From positions 248,001 through 312,000 of the forward strand of contig NZ_FWXU01000003.1 of NCBI RefSeq assembly GCF_900176345.1: a stretch of 64,000 nt of DNA, written 5' to 3'. Source of the DNA: Rhizobium sp. RU36D (lineage in GTDB: Bacteria; Pseudomonadota; Alphaproteobacteria; Rhizobiales; Rhizobiaceae). This document shows, in pieces, positions 47,825 to 57,433 of this stretch; the stretch's first letter is position 1; each line of letters begins with the position of its first letter. The notes beneath the pieces are model-generated. The model was not told where the DNA came from and ran no database searches. It worked only from the letters and a program-made list of their open reading frames with translations. The translations under genes were made by a program, and so were the position numbers.

Positions 47825-48838
47825 ATGGGCATGATCAAGACCACCGAGGACGCTCTGGACGAGAAGGCCATCATCGCGCAGGCCGAACAGGCGCTGGCGG
47901 ATATCGCTCTCATCAAGACCGAAGTGTCCAAAGTGATCTTCGGTCAGGAACAGGTGGTGGAAAACACGCTTCTGGCCATTCTCTCCGGCGGCCATGCACT
48001 TCTCGTTGGCGTGCCAGGCCTCGCCAAGACCAAGCTCGTCACCACGCTCGGCACCGTTCTTGGCCTTGATGCCAGCCGCATCCAGTTCACGCCTGACCTG
48101 ATGCCGTCCGACATCCTCGGCACCGAAGTGATGGACCAGGACGAGACGGGCCGGCGCTCCTTCCGCTTCGTCAAGGGCCCGGTCTTCGCCCAGCTGCTGA
48201 TGGCCGACGAAATCAACCGCGCCAGCCCGCGCACCCAGTCCGCCCTGCTGCAGTCCATGCAGGAATATCACGTAACGATTGCCGGCCAGCGCTACGACCT
48301 GCCGGCGCCCTTCCACGTACTTGCCACCCAGAACCCGCTGGAGCAGGAAGGCACTTATCCGCTGCCGGAAGCCCAGCTCGACCGCTTCCTGCTGCAGGTC
48401 GATGTCGGCTATCCCGAGCTTGCCGCCGAACGCCAGATCCTCTTGGAGACCACGGGCCTGCGCGACAACCGCGCATCAAGCGTGGTGAGCGGTAGCAGGC
48501 TCATGGAAATCCAGAAGCTCATCCGCCAGATGCCGGTCTCCGATAGCGTCGTGGATTCGATCCTGTCGCTGGTGCGCTCTGCCCGTCCCGGCCATGGCAA
48601 CCAGCATACGGACAAGCATGTGGCCTGGGGTCCCGGTCCCCGCGCCGGTCAGGCACTGATGCTCTGCGCCCGCGCCCGTGCGCTCTATGAAGGCCGGCTC
48701 GCCCCGTCGCTGGACGACGTGCATGCGCTGGCCGAACCCGTGCTGCAGCACCGCATGGCGCTGACATTCGCGGCCCGTGCCGAGGGCATGTCGGTAAGAA
48801 CAGTCATCGAGAGCCTGGTCAAACAGGCGCGCGGCTGA
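47825..48838 (+). CDS. MoxR-family AAA+ ATPase
   Basis: A 337-aa chaperone-like ATPase. Walker A reads VGVPGLAKTKL, Walker B LLMADEINRASPRTQSALLQSMQE, sensor 1 FHVLATQNPLEQEGTYPLPEAQLDRF; a C-terminal lid domain follows. MoxR proteins act with DUF58 and von Willebrand-domain partners in protein complex maturation. A GGAG site precedes ATG 47825. First of a four-gene unit (16 bases, a 4-base overlap and 27 bases to the following genes). Confidence 0.95.
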   Translation: MGMIKTTEDALDEKAIIAQAEQALADIALIKTEVSKVIFGQEQVVENTLLAILSGGHALLVGVPGLAKTKLVTTLGTVLGLDASRIQFTPDLMPSDILGTEVMDQDETGRRSFRFVKGPVFAQLLMADEINRASPRTQSALLQSMQEYHVTIAGQRYDLPAPFHVLATQNPLEQEGTYPLPEAQLDRFLLQVDVGYPELAAERQILLETTGLRDNRASSVVSGSRLMEIQKLIRQMPVSDSVVDSILSLVRSARPGHGNQHTDKHVAWGPGPRAGQALMLCARARALYEGRLAPSLDDVHALAEPVLQHRMALTFAARAEGMSVRTVIESLVKQARG

Positions 48839-48854
48839 GGGAGGCGGATAGAGC

Positions 48855-49775
48855 GTGGCGGCAATCGGCCAGATAGTCGAACAGACCCCGAGCGGCGATG
48901 CACTCACCAGGGCGCGCCAGCGCGCTATACTGGTCCCGGACTGCATGGTCGAAGCCAAGCGCATCGCCAACACCGTGATTGCCGGCTGGCATGGCCGCCG
49001 CAAACGCGGCATCGGCGAAAACTTCTGGCAGTTCCGCCCCTATGCCGAAGGCGAAAGCCTGTCGCGCATCGACTGGCGTCGTTCGGCCCGTGACGACCAT
49101 ACCTATGTCCGCGACCGCGAATGGGAGGCAGCCCATACGGTCTGGCTGTGGGCCGACATGTCTCCATCGATGATGTACAAATCGACGCTCGGCATGGTGT
49201 CGAAGGAAAGCCGGGCGCTGGTTCTGATGCTGGCTCTTGCCGAAATCCTGGCCCGCTCGGGTGAGCGCATCGGCTGCCCCGGTATCATGGAGCCCGTCTC
49301 CGCCCGCAACGCCGCCGAACGGCTGGCCACGGCAATCATGCATGCCCCCCTGACATCAGGCCTGCCGGAAACAGGCATGATCCGCGGCATGAGCGATGTA
49401 GTGCTGATCGGTGACTTCCTCGACGATGCCGATGCGATCATGGAGCGGCTGTCGCCGCTCGCCCGCCGTGGGCTGCGCGGCCATGTGGTCGAGGTCGCAG
49501 ATCCGGCGGAAGAGACATTCCCCTATACGGGCCGCACCGAATTCACCGACCCGGAGACCGGCGAGCGGCTGGTGTCCGGCCGGGCGGAAAATATCGGCGA
49601 GGAATACCGGCAGGCCTATCTGGCGCGTCGCGAAAGCCTGGGTGAATCGCTTCGCCGGCTCGGCTGGAGCTTCGTGCATCACCGCACCGACCATCTCGCC
49701 TCCCAGGCGCTCGTTGCTGTCCACATGCATCTCTCCGGCATGGCGCCGCGCAGCGTAACGGGGGTATCCGCATGA
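48855..49775 (+). CDS. DUF58 protein
   Basis: A 306-aa soluble protein. The DUF58 signature RRKRGIGENFWQFRPYAEGESLSRIDWRRSAR is followed by a von Willebrand A-like fold with a MIDAS-type DMSPSM sequence (DxSxS intact). GTG start with GAGG upstream. It is the usual direct partner of MoxR ATPases, probably the adaptor between the ATPase and the membrane components encoded next. It overlaps the next gene by ATGA. Confidence 0.93.
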   Translation: MAAIGQIVEQTPSGDALTRARQRAILVPDCMVEAKRIANTVIAGWHGRRKRGIGENFWQFRPYAEGESLSRIDWRRSARDDHTYVRDREWEAAHTVWLWADMSPSMMYKSTLGMVSKESRALVLMLALAEILARSGERIGCPGIMEPVSARNAAERLATAIMHAPLTSGLPETGMIRGMSDVVLIGDFLDDADAIMERLSPLARRGLRGHVVEVADPAEETFPYTGRTEFTDPETGERLVSGRAENIGEEYRQAYLARRESLGESLRRLGWSFVHHRTDHLASQALVAVHMHLSGMAPRSVTGVSA

Positions 49776-52585
49776 TGGGACTTCCGATTGCCTTCCTTGC
49801 TCCCGCCCTGCTGGTCGCGCTGGCGGCCCTGCCGCTGATCTGGTGGCTGCTGAAGCTGACGCCGCCACGGCCGAAACAGGAAGCCTTTCCGCCGCTCAAG
49901 ATCCTTGCCAGCGTGCTGAAGCGCGAGGAGACGCCGTCGAAAAGCCCGTGGTGGCTGACCCTGCTGCGGATCGCCTTGGCCGCCCTGGTGATCATCGCGC
50001 TCGCCGGCCCGATCCTCAATCCGCGCACCAACTCGCTAGCCTCCAGCGGGCCGCTGGTGCTGTTTATCGACAATAGCTGGGCCACCGCGACTGACTGGGA
50101 TCGCCGCGTCGCAACCGCCCAGGCGCTGATCGACGATGCCGAAAGCCAGGACATCCCGGTTTCCCTGTCGTTCACGGCAGATGCCCAGAATGACGCCGTT
50201 CCGACCACGGCGGTCGTTGCGCGCGAGCGGTTGAGCGCCGCCGCACCAAAACCCCTTGTCGGCGATCGTGCGCGCGCCATCGACGCCTTGCAGCAGGCGC
50301 TCGCCGGCACCACGCCCGGCACCCTCGCCTTCCTGACTGATGGCATCCGCAACGCCGAAGACGAGACGACCGTGAGCCGGCTCGGCAGCCTGCAGCCTGC
50401 GGAACTGCGCATCATGCAGGGCGAAGGCACCGGCGCGGTTGCCATCACCTCGGCCAGCAACACCGCAGATGCCATGACAGTGCGTGTCGCCCGCCTCAAT
50501 GGCTCTGCCCCCGCCAGCCTGCCCCTGACGGCGGAAGATGCGCAAGGCCGCGTCATCGCCAATGGCCGCGCGGAATTCCAGGCGGGCCAGACGGTCGTGA
50601 CCAGTTCGATCGCGGCACCGTTCGAGATGCGCAACGATTTTGCGCGCCTGAAGGTCGGTGCCGGCACGACGGCCGGCGCCGTGCACCTGCTGGACGATGC
50701 CTTCAAGCGGCGCCGCGTGGTGCTGCTGTCGGGCTCTGCTACGGACGAATTCCAGCCCCTGCTTTCGCCGCTTTATTATATCGAGAAGGCGCTGCAGCCC
50801 TATGCCGACCTGATCAAGCCGACAGACTCTGACCTGGCGGTCGCCATTCCCCGGATGCTGGAAAACAATCCCTCCATGATCATCATGGCGGATATCGGCC
50901 GTCTGCCCGAAGATACCTATGCGCCCCTGGAGCGGTGGATATCGAATGGCGGCATCCTGCTGCGCTTTGCCGGCCCAAGGCTCGCCGGTGCGCCGGCGGA
51001 GGATCCGCTGGTGCCGGTGATCCTGCGGCAGGGAGAGCGCGCGCTGGGCGGCACCCTGTCCTGGGGCGAGCCGCAGCCCCTGGCGGAATTCCCGACCTTC
51101 GGCCCCTTTGCCGGCCTGCCGCGCCCGACCGACGTGCTGGTCGACCGGCAAGTGCTTGCGGAACCCACGCCCGATCTCGCTGAGCGCACCTGGGCGAGCC
51201 TTGCCGATGGCACGCCGCTGGTCACCATGCGCCAGCGCAATGCCGGGCAGATCATACTGTTCCATATCGCTGCCGAAGCCACCTGGTCGAACCTGCCGAT
51301 CTCGGGCAGCTTCGTCGAAATGCTGCGCCGGGTGGTGCAACTTTCGCGCTCGGGCGGCGCCTCATCCTCCGGCACCGCCGACGTCAGCAATGCCCAGATG
51401 CTGCCGCCGTTCCGCATGCTCGATGCCCGCGGCGTCCTGGTCACAGAAACGGGTCTCGCCCGGCCGCTGGCGCTGAATACGGGCACTGCGCCGGTCGCAA
51501 GCTTTGACAACCCGCCCGGTCTCTATGGATCGGAGGATGGATTCGTGTCGCTCAATGTGCTTGGTGCGAATGCAGACTTGAACCCGATCGACATCAGCGG
51601 CACCAATGTCGTGAGCTCCGGACTTATCGGCGAGGAAAGCTGGTCGGCCAAGCCGATGCTGCTGATCCTGGCGCTCGCGCTCTTCGTGGTCGATAGCCTC
51701 GTCGTGATAGCCATGAACAGTGCCCTGCCGCGTCTGCGTCCGCTCAGGCGCGCGGCCGCCATGCTGCTGATCGGCCTCACTGCAGCCGCCCTGAGCGCAC
51801 CGGGCGAACTGCGCGCCGATGACGCTCGGCCCGGCGATGAAACAATCTTCGAACGTCTCGACAACACCCACCTCGCCTATATTGTCACCGGCGAGGCGGA
51901 GGTGGATCGCATCTCCGAACGGGGACTGGTCGGCCTGACGGAATTCCTGACCTACCGCACCACCCTCGAACCGGCGCCGCCCGTGGGCATCAATCTGGAG
52001 ACGGACGAACTGTCCTTCTACCCGATGATCTACTGGCCGGTCTCTGCCACCGCCCCCATGCCGTCGACAGCAGCCGTCAGCCGCATTGATGCCTATATGC
52101 GCCAGGGCGGCACCGTGCTCTTCGACACGCGAGACCAGTTGACTCCACTGGAAGGCTCCGGCGCCGTGACAGCCAACGGCCAGCGGTTGCAGCAGATCCT
52201 GGCCAATCTCGACATTCCGCCGCTGGAACCCGTGCCGGCCGACCACGTGCTGACCAAGACCTTCTACCTGCTGCAGAGCTTCCCCGGCCGCTACTCCGGC
52301 AGCCCGTTGTGGATCGAGGCGCGCCAGGCCAATGCGCCGGTTGGCAGCAAGACCGCCGCCAATGCCGACGGCGTTTCCCCGATCATGATCACCGGCAATG
52401 ATTTCGCCGGCGCCTGGGCGATCGACGCCAACGGCTCGCCGCTGTTGCCGACGGTTCCGTCTGACCCGATGCAGCGGGAATACGCCTTCCGCGCCGGCGT
52501 CAACATCATGATGTTCATGCTGACAGGCAATTACAAGGCCGATCAGGTCCACCTCCCGGCGCTGCTCGAACGGCTTGGCCAGTGA
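49772..52585 (+). CDS. BatA/DUF4159 membrane protein
   Basis: A 937-aa membrane protein. The N-terminal BatA-type helices (FLAPALLVALAALPLIWWLLKLTPP and a second at about 65-85) precede a von Willebrand-like domain whose MIDAS is degenerate (FIDNSWAT, last Ser replaced by Ala). Then comes a long periplasmic-looking region, another helix pair (about 630-675), and a C-terminal DUF4159 domain (AYIVTGEAEVDRISERGLVGL). Third gene of the MoxR unit. Partner of the ATPase at the membrane; target unknown. Confidence 0.9.
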   Translation: MMGLPIAFLAPALLVALAALPLIWWLLKLTPPRPKQEAFPPLKILASVLKREETPSKSPWWLTLLRIALAALVIIALAGPILNPRTNSLASSGPLVLFIDNSWATATDWDRRVATAQALIDDAESQDIPVSLSFTADAQNDAVPTTAVVARERLSAAAPKPLVGDRARAIDALQQALAGTTPGTLAFLTDGIRNAEDETTVSRLGSLQPAELRIMQGEGTGAVAITSASNTADAMTVRVARLNGSAPASLPLTAEDAQGRVIANGRAEFQAGQTVVTSSIAAPFEMRNDFARLKVGAGTTAGAVHLLDDAFKRRRVVLLSGSATDEFQPLLSPLYYIEKALQPYADLIKPTDSDLAVAIPRMLENNPSMIIMADIGRLPEDTYAPLERWISNGGILLRFAGPRLAGAPAEDPLVPVILRQGERALGGTLSWGEPQPLAEFPTFGPFAGLPRPTDVLVDRQVLAEPTPDLAERTWASLADGTPLVTMRQRNAGQIILFHIAAEATWSNLPISGSFVEMLRRVVQLSRSGGASSSGTADVSNAQMLPPFRMLDARGVLVTETGLARPLALNTGTAPVASFDNPPGLYGSEDGFVSLNVLGANADLNPIDISGTNVVSSGLIGEESWSAKPMLLILALALFVVDSLVVIAMNSALPRLRPLRRAAAMLLIGLTAAALSAPGELRADDARPGDETIFERLDNTHLAYIVTGEAEVDRISERGLVGLTEFLTYRTTLEPAPPVGINLETDELSFYPMIYWPVSATAPMPSTAAVSRIDAYMRQGGTVLFDTRDQLTPLEGSGAVTANGQRLQQILANLDIPPLEPVPADHVLTKTFYLLQSFPGRYSGSPLWIEARQANAPVGSKTAANADGVSPIMITGNDFAGAWAIDANGSPLLPTVPSDPMQREYAFRAGVNIMMFMLTGNYKADQVHLPALLERLGQ

Positions 52586-52612
52586 GCGGACGACCGGCAT
52601 TGGAGCGATGAG

Positions 52613-54682
52613 ATGACATTTGCCTTCTCCCCCTTTGTGCCCTGGTGGGCCCTCGGCGCCCTTGCCGCGCTTCTGGCGCTGGTCTCGGCCGTGGCCATCT
52701 GGCGCGGCATCAGGGGCGCCTGGTTTCGTGCACTCGCCGCTGCAGCGCTGCTGGCCGCCATTGCCAATCCGGTGATGCTGCAGGAGCAGCGCGACCGGCT
52801 CTCGACCATCGTGCCCGTCGTGGTGGATCGCAGCCAGAGCCAGCAGACACCCGAACGCACCCGCATGACCGATGACGCGCTCGCCGCGCTGACGCGGCAG
52901 TTGGAGCGCTTCCCGCAGATCGAGCCGAGGATTGTCGAGGTCAAGGACGACGGCACCTCCGACGCTCCCTCCACGCGGCTGTTCGAGGCGCTATCCTCGG
53001 CGACGGCGGATGTCGCGCCCGCGCGCATCGGCGGTGCGATCATGCTCACCGACGGCCAGATCCATGATATCCCCGCCTCCGCCGAAGCCCTTGGTTTCGA
53101 CGCGCCGGTGCATGGGCTGCTGACCGGCCGCGAAAACGAATTCGACCGGCGTATCGAGATCGTCCGCGCGCCGCGGTTCGGCATCGTCAACAACGACCAG
53201 GAACTGACTTTCCGCGTGTTCGACGACGGCCGCGGCACCGGCCAGGCGGCCCGCGTCTCCGTCACCATCAACGGCGAACCGGCCGGCGAGGTCGATGCCG
53301 CACCGGGCCAGGAGACGACCTTCCCCTTCAAGGTGCCGCGCGGCGGCAACAACGTGCTGGAATTCTCGGTCGCCGCCGTGCCGGACGAGGTGACCGACGC
53401 CAACAACCGCGCCATCCATCTGATCGAAGGCATTCGCGAAAACCTGCGCGTGCTGCTGGTATCGGGCGAACCCCATGCGGGCGAGCGTGCCTGGCGCAAC
53501 CTGCTGAAGTCCGACGCCTCGGTCGATCTGGTGCATTTCACTATCCTGCGCCCGCCGGAAAAGCAGGACGGAACCCCCATCAACGAGCTCTCGCTGATCG
53601 CCTTCCCGACCCGCGAACTCTTCGTCGAGAAGATCGAGGATTTCGATCTGATCATCTTCGACCGCTACCAGCATCGCGGCGTGCTGCCGATCCTCTACTA
53701 CGACTATATCGCCGAATATGTCCGCAAGGGTGGCGCCCTGCTGATTGCGGCAGGCCCCGAGCATGCCGGCGAGGATTCCCTGGCGCTGACGCCGCTTGCC
53801 TCGGTACTCCCGGCATCTCCGACAGGCGATGTGCACCAGGCCGCCTATTTCCCGCGGCTGTCCGAGGAGGGCAAGCGCCATCCCGTGACGCGCGGTCTTG
53901 ATGGCTCGGCCGCCGAGCCGCCGCAATGGGGCCGGTGGTTCCGCAGCATTGATGTCGGCCAGCCCCAGGGCAACACCATTATGACCGCATCAGACAACCG
54001 GCCGTTGCTGGTTCTGAACCGCACCGACGAAGGCCGCGTCGCCATGCTGCTGTCGGACCAGGGCTGGCTCTGGGCGCGCGGCTTTGAAAATGGTGGCCCC
54101 CACGTGTCGCTCTATCGACGCATCGCCCATTGGCTGATGAAGGAACCGGAACTCGAGGAGGAGGCGCTGACGGCGCGCGCGGCCGGCCGCACCATCGAGA
54201 TCAACCGCCAGACCATCGGCGACGCACCGGAACCGGCGACGATCCGCTATCCCTCGGGCAAGACCGAAAGCGTGCCGCTCACCCAATCGGCGCCCGGCCT
54301 CTACCGGGCGGAAAAGCCGACCGACGAGACGGGATTGTTCACCATCACCAATGGCGAGTTTTCCACGCTGGTGCATGTCGGCGCCGTCGATGCGGCGGAG
54401 TTCAAGGCGATGATCTCCACCGCCTCGCTGCTGCAACCGATCACGGAGGCGACCCGCGGCCTCATTTCCCGCGTCGACAATGGCAATGGTTCGATCCGCA
54501 TGCCCGACATCCTGCCGGTGCGTGGCCCGATCCGCGTCGCCGACGAGCGGCGCATGTTGCTGCGTCTGACCGACGAAACCATGCTGCGAGGCATCGATAC
54601 CCTGCCGCTGTTTGCGGGTTTTGCCGGGCTTGCGGCCCTGTTGCTCGCGGTCTCCGCCATGTGGTGGCGCGAGGGCAGATGA
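52613..54682 (+). CDS. Membrane protein with von Willebrand-like and glutamine-amidotransferase-like domains
   Basis: A 689-aa protein anchored by N-terminal helices (about 8-60) and one C-terminal helix (LPLFAGFAGLAALLLAVSAM). The first domain has an intact MIDAS-like VVDRSQSQQ. A later domain (residues about 280-480) resembles class I glutamine amidotransferases (LRVLLVSGEPHAGERAW, GGALLIAAGPEHAGE) but lacks a catalytic cysteine at the elbow. Fourth gene of the MoxR unit; overlaps the next acetyltransferase by ATGA. Probably a structural or sensor component. Confidence 0.88.
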   Translation: MTFAFSPFVPWWALGALAALLALVSAVAIWRGIRGAWFRALAAAALLAAIANPVMLQEQRDRLSTIVPVVVDRSQSQQTPERTRMTDDALAALTRQLERFPQIEPRIVEVKDDGTSDAPSTRLFEALSSATADVAPARIGGAIMLTDGQIHDIPASAEALGFDAPVHGLLTGRENEFDRRIEIVRAPRFGIVNNDQELTFRVFDDGRGTGQAARVSVTINGEPAGEVDAAPGQETTFPFKVPRGGNNVLEFSVAAVPDEVTDANNRAIHLIEGIRENLRVLLVSGEPHAGERAWRNLLKSDASVDLVHFTILRPPEKQDGTPINELSLIAFPTRELFVEKIEDFDLIIFDRYQHRGVLPILYYDYIAEYVRKGGALLIAAGPEHAGEDSLALTPLASVLPASPTGDVHQAAYFPRLSEEGKRHPVTRGLDGSAAEPPQWGRWFRSIDVGQPQGNTIMTASDNRPLLVLNRTDEGRVAMLLSDQGWLWARGFENGGPHVSLYRRIAHWLMKEPELEEEALTARAAGRTIEINRQTIGDAPEPATIRYPSGKTESVPLTQSAPGLYRAEKPTDETGLFTITNGEFSTLVHVGAVDAAEFKAMISTASLLQPITEATRGLISRVDNGNGSIRMPDILPVRGPIRVADERRMLLRLTDETMLRGIDTLPLFAGFAGLAALLLAVSAMWWREGR

Positions 54683-55119
54683 CGAGAGATCAGCGCCCGG
54701 CGCCAACGGATCTCGCCATCGTCGACGACCTGCCGGCCGGCGACGAGGCGAAGATACTTTCAGCCTTGAAGGCCCATAACAATGTGATGCTCGGCCCCAC
54801 GGACCGCCGCAACCTCGCAATCCCCCTGCGCAACGAGGCCGGCGAGGTCGATGGCGGGCTGGTGGGCTATACCGGCCGCGGTTGGCTCTGCGTGGAAATG
54901 CTCTATATCCCGGAACGCTGGCGCGGCCAGGGCCTGGCGGGCCGGTTGCTACAGATGGCGGAGGACGAGGCCCGTGCCCGCGGCTGCACCGGCGCCTATA
55001 TCGATACCGCCAACCCGCAAGCCCGGCGCGCCTATCAGCGCCAGGGCTACGAGATCTTCGGCACGCTGGAGAATTTTCTCGGCGACTTCCACATCACCTG
55101 GATGAAGAAGCAGCTTTAG
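54679..55119 (+). CDS. GNAT-family N-acetyltransferase
   Basis: A 146-aa acetyltransferase with the acetyl-CoA-binding motif ERWRGQGLAGRLLQMAEDEA and the later RAYQRQGYEIFGTLENF segment typical of GNAT proteins. The substrate is unknown. The start overlaps the stop of the MoxR-operon membrane protein (ATGA), so it is co-translated with it. Its 3' end overlaps that of the convergent second GNAT gene by 26 bases. Confidence 0.9.
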   Translation: MTRDQRPAPTDLAIVDDLPAGDEAKILSALKAHNNVMLGPTDRRNLAIPLRNEAGEVDGGLVGYTGRGWLCVEMLYIPERWRGQGLAGRLLQMAEDEARARGCTGAYIDTANPQARRAYQRQGYEIFGTLENFLGDFHITWMKKQL

Positions 55120-55669
55120 GGCGCTCGAAAACCTCTTCCATCTCGGCCTCCTCAATGGCGGGCGCCGTGCAGTCCCGCCAGGCGATGGTACCGACAAGGC
55201 CAGCATGCACGTCGGCTGCCATCGGCACCACGAGCACCCGCGCCGGATCGACCGGACCCGGGAATGCCAGAGCGTTATAGGCAACCTTCTCGAAGCCGAG
55301 CGGCATGTAATAGGGCGGGTCGCCGACCAGGATCACGGCTTCCGATCCCTTCCGCCGCGCCGCTTCGATCGCGATCCGCACCAGCTCCCGGCCAATACCC
55401 TTGTTCTTGTGCGACGGCCGCACGGCAAGCGGGCCGAGCAGATGCCCCTTCACACTGCCGGCCATGACAGGCGTCATCCGCACCGACGCAATCGTCTCGC
55501 CATCATCGGCGCAGATGAAGGACAGGCTGCGGTCATGCGGCCCCTGCTCACGAATCCGCGCGGCGGCACGGACGAACCGGCCGGGGCCGAATGCTTCTTC
55601 ATTGATGAGTTCGATGACGGCATCATGAGACGCGTCCTCGGTGAGATAGACCAAGTCGTGATTTTTCAT
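55094..55669 (-). CDS. GNAT-family N-acetyltransferase (YhbS-like)
   Basis: A 191-aa acetyltransferase. The CoA loop is RPSHKNKGIGRELVRIAIEAA; the later VILVGDPPYYMPLGFEKV is characteristic of the YhbS group. The start at 55669 is chosen because the 58 residues of a longer frame to 55843 are unlike the family. It is convergent with the other GNAT gene, with overlapping 3' ends, so antisense interference between the two transcripts is possible. Substrate unknown. Confidence 0.9.
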   Translation of the reverse strand: MKNHDLVYLTEDASHDAVIELINEEAFGPGRFVRAAARIREQGPHDRSLSFICADDGETIASVRMTPVMAGSVKGHLLGPLAVRPSHKNKGIGRELVRIAIEAARRKGSEAVILVGDPPYYMPLGFEKVAYNALAFPGPVDPARVLVVPMAADVHAGLVGTIAWRDCTAPAIEEAEMEEVFERPKAASSSR

Positions 55670-55918
55670 GGGAAGTCCAAACAGGCATGCAGACGAAATA
55701 GGTGACGGACGCCGTGTAGGCGTTTTCAGCGTCAGCGTCGTCGCAGGAACCTGTTCTGGGTCATCGGGACTTTCCGAAAATTTCTGTGTTAGCGGCGATA
55801 CCAGATTTTTTCGCGACGTCCAACGGAAAAACGCAGTGTTCAATCAATGCGGCCTCGAAATTGTCAGCGACAGCCGTATCTTAAGATCCATATGAAGCAA
55901 TCGCGAAAGGGACCTGAC

Positions 55919-56953
55919 ATGGGAATGCTGGTAGACGGCGTCTGGAAGGACGTTTGGTATGACACATCATCCACCAAGGGCCATTTTCAGCGCAAGGCTT
56001 CGTCATTCCGCAATTGGGTGACCGCCGATGGCTCGGCCGGCCCATCGGGCAATGGCGGCTTCCAGGCCGAGGCCGGGCGCTATCACCTCTATGTCTCGCT
56101 CGCCTGTCCCTGGGCGCACCGAACCCTCATCTTCCGCAAGCTCAAGAAGTTGGAAGACCTGATTTCGGTGTCCATCGTCGATCCGCTGATGGTCGAGAAC
56201 GGCTGGGAGTTTCGCGACCGGGACGGTGGCACCGTCGATCATCTCTTCGGATCCCGCACGCTCTGGGAAATCTATGTAAAGGCCGACCCGCAATATACGG
56301 GCCGTGTCACCGTTCCCGTGCTGTGGGACAAGGAGACCGGCACGATCGTCTCTAACGAATCGGCCGAAATCATCCGCATGTTCAACAGCGCCTTCAATGA
56401 TCTCACAGGCAATGACGACGATTATTACCCTGAGGACCTTCAGGAAGAGATCGATACGATCAATACGCGAATTTACGACACCGTGAACAACGGCGTCTAC
56501 AAGGCCGGCTTCGCGACGACCCAGGAGGCCTATGAAGCCGGCGTCATGCCGCTGTTCGAGACCCTGGATTGGCTGGACGAGCGGCTATCGACCCAGCGCT
56601 ATCTGTTTGGCGAGCGGCTGACGGAAGCAGACTGGCGGCTCTTCACCACGCTGGTTCGCTTCGACCCTGTGTATGTTGGACATTTCAAATGCAATATCCG
56701 GCGCATCGCCGACTACAAGAGCCTGACGGCCTATCTGCGTGACCTCTACCAGACGGAAGGCGTGGCCGAGACGGTCAACCTCAAGCACATCAAGCACCAC
56801 TATTACCGCAGCCACAAGACCATAAACCCGACCGGCGTCGTGCCGGTGGGACCGGAAGTCGATTACGACCGGCCCCATGGCCGGCATATGCTGAGCGAGG
56901 CATTGGCCATCACCAGAAGTCGTCGGGCGGACACTCCCCAGCCACCTCTTTGA
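55919..56953 (+). CDS. Glutathionyl-hydroquinone reductase (Xi-class GST, YqjG/ECM4)
   Basis: Reduces S-glutathionyl-hydroquinones to hydroquinones. The protein is 344 aa. The catalytic Cys is in SLACPWAHRTLIFRK; other landmarks are VPVLWDKETGTIVSNESAEI, the YKAGFATTQEAYE helix, RYLFGERLTEADWRLFTTLVRFD and HIKHHYYRSHKTINPTG. AAAGGG site before ATG 55919. The 3' end overlaps the convergent NUDIX gene by 44 bases. Confidence 0.95.
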   Translation: MGMLVDGVWKDVWYDTSSTKGHFQRKASSFRNWVTADGSAGPSGNGGFQAEAGRYHLYVSLACPWAHRTLIFRKLKKLEDLISVSIVDPLMVENGWEFRDRDGGTVDHLFGSRTLWEIYVKADPQYTGRVTVPVLWDKETGTIVSNESAEIIRMFNSAFNDLTGNDDDYYPEDLQEEIDTINTRIYDTVNNGVYKAGFATTQEAYEAGVMPLFETLDWLDERLSTQRYLFGERLTEADWRLFTTLVRFDPVYVGHFKCNIRRIADYKSLTAYLRDLYQTEGVAETVNLKHIKHHYYRSHKTINPTGVVPVGPEVDYDRPHGRHMLSEALAITRSRRADTPQPPL

Positions 56954-57419
56954 GCCTGCGCCGCGTTGCCGCCGTCGTCCCCTCCGGCAGTGCGTCCGGG
57001 TCGAAGAAGCCGCATTCGGCAATCTCCCTGTCCGGCAGTCGCGGCGCGGTCTGCCGGACCTGCACCCGGTAGAACAGCACATGGTCTCGGGAGGTCACCC
57101 GGCGATTGAAATAGACCTGGATCAGTTGCGGAGGCGTGACCGCCTGCAGGTTACCCTCCTCGCGCAGTTCCTTTTCCAGCGCTTGCACGGCATGTTCATG
57201 CCGCTCCACGCCGCCGCCCGGCATGTGCCAGCCCTCGACATAGGTATGCCGAACGAGAAACACCCGACCGCTATCATCGAAGCATGCCGCCCGCACCCCG
57301 AGCGTCATGCCGCGGGCAAGCAGGAAGTAGCGATGCAGCAGGCGGATTGCGATACGCTTCCAAAGCGCGGCCGCAACCTGCTCTTCTCCAGGGTTTTCGT
57401 TCAACAGGCTTGCTCCCAT
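56910..57419 (-). CDS. NUDIX hydrolase
   Basis: A 169-aa NUDIX protein with box GGGVERHEHAVQALEKELREEG; the usual Arg of REUXEE reads Lys. It is preceded by FLVRHTYVEGWHMPGG. The substrate is unknown. The N-terminal 38 residues are helical (WKRIAIRLLHRYFLLARGMTLG). It is convergent with the glutathionyl-hydroquinone reductase, overlapping its end by 44 bases, and divergent from the metallophosphoesterase gene. Confidence 0.9.
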   Translation of the reverse strand: MGASLLNENPGEEQVAAALWKRIAIRLLHRYFLLARGMTLGVRAACFDDSGRVFLVRHTYVEGWHMPGGGVERHEHAVQALEKELREEGNLQAVTPPQLIQVYFNRRVTSRDHVLFYRVQVRQTAPRLPDREIAECGFFDPDALPEGTTAATRRRLKEVAGECPPDDFW

Positions 57420-57433
57420 GTGTTGTGGGCTCT

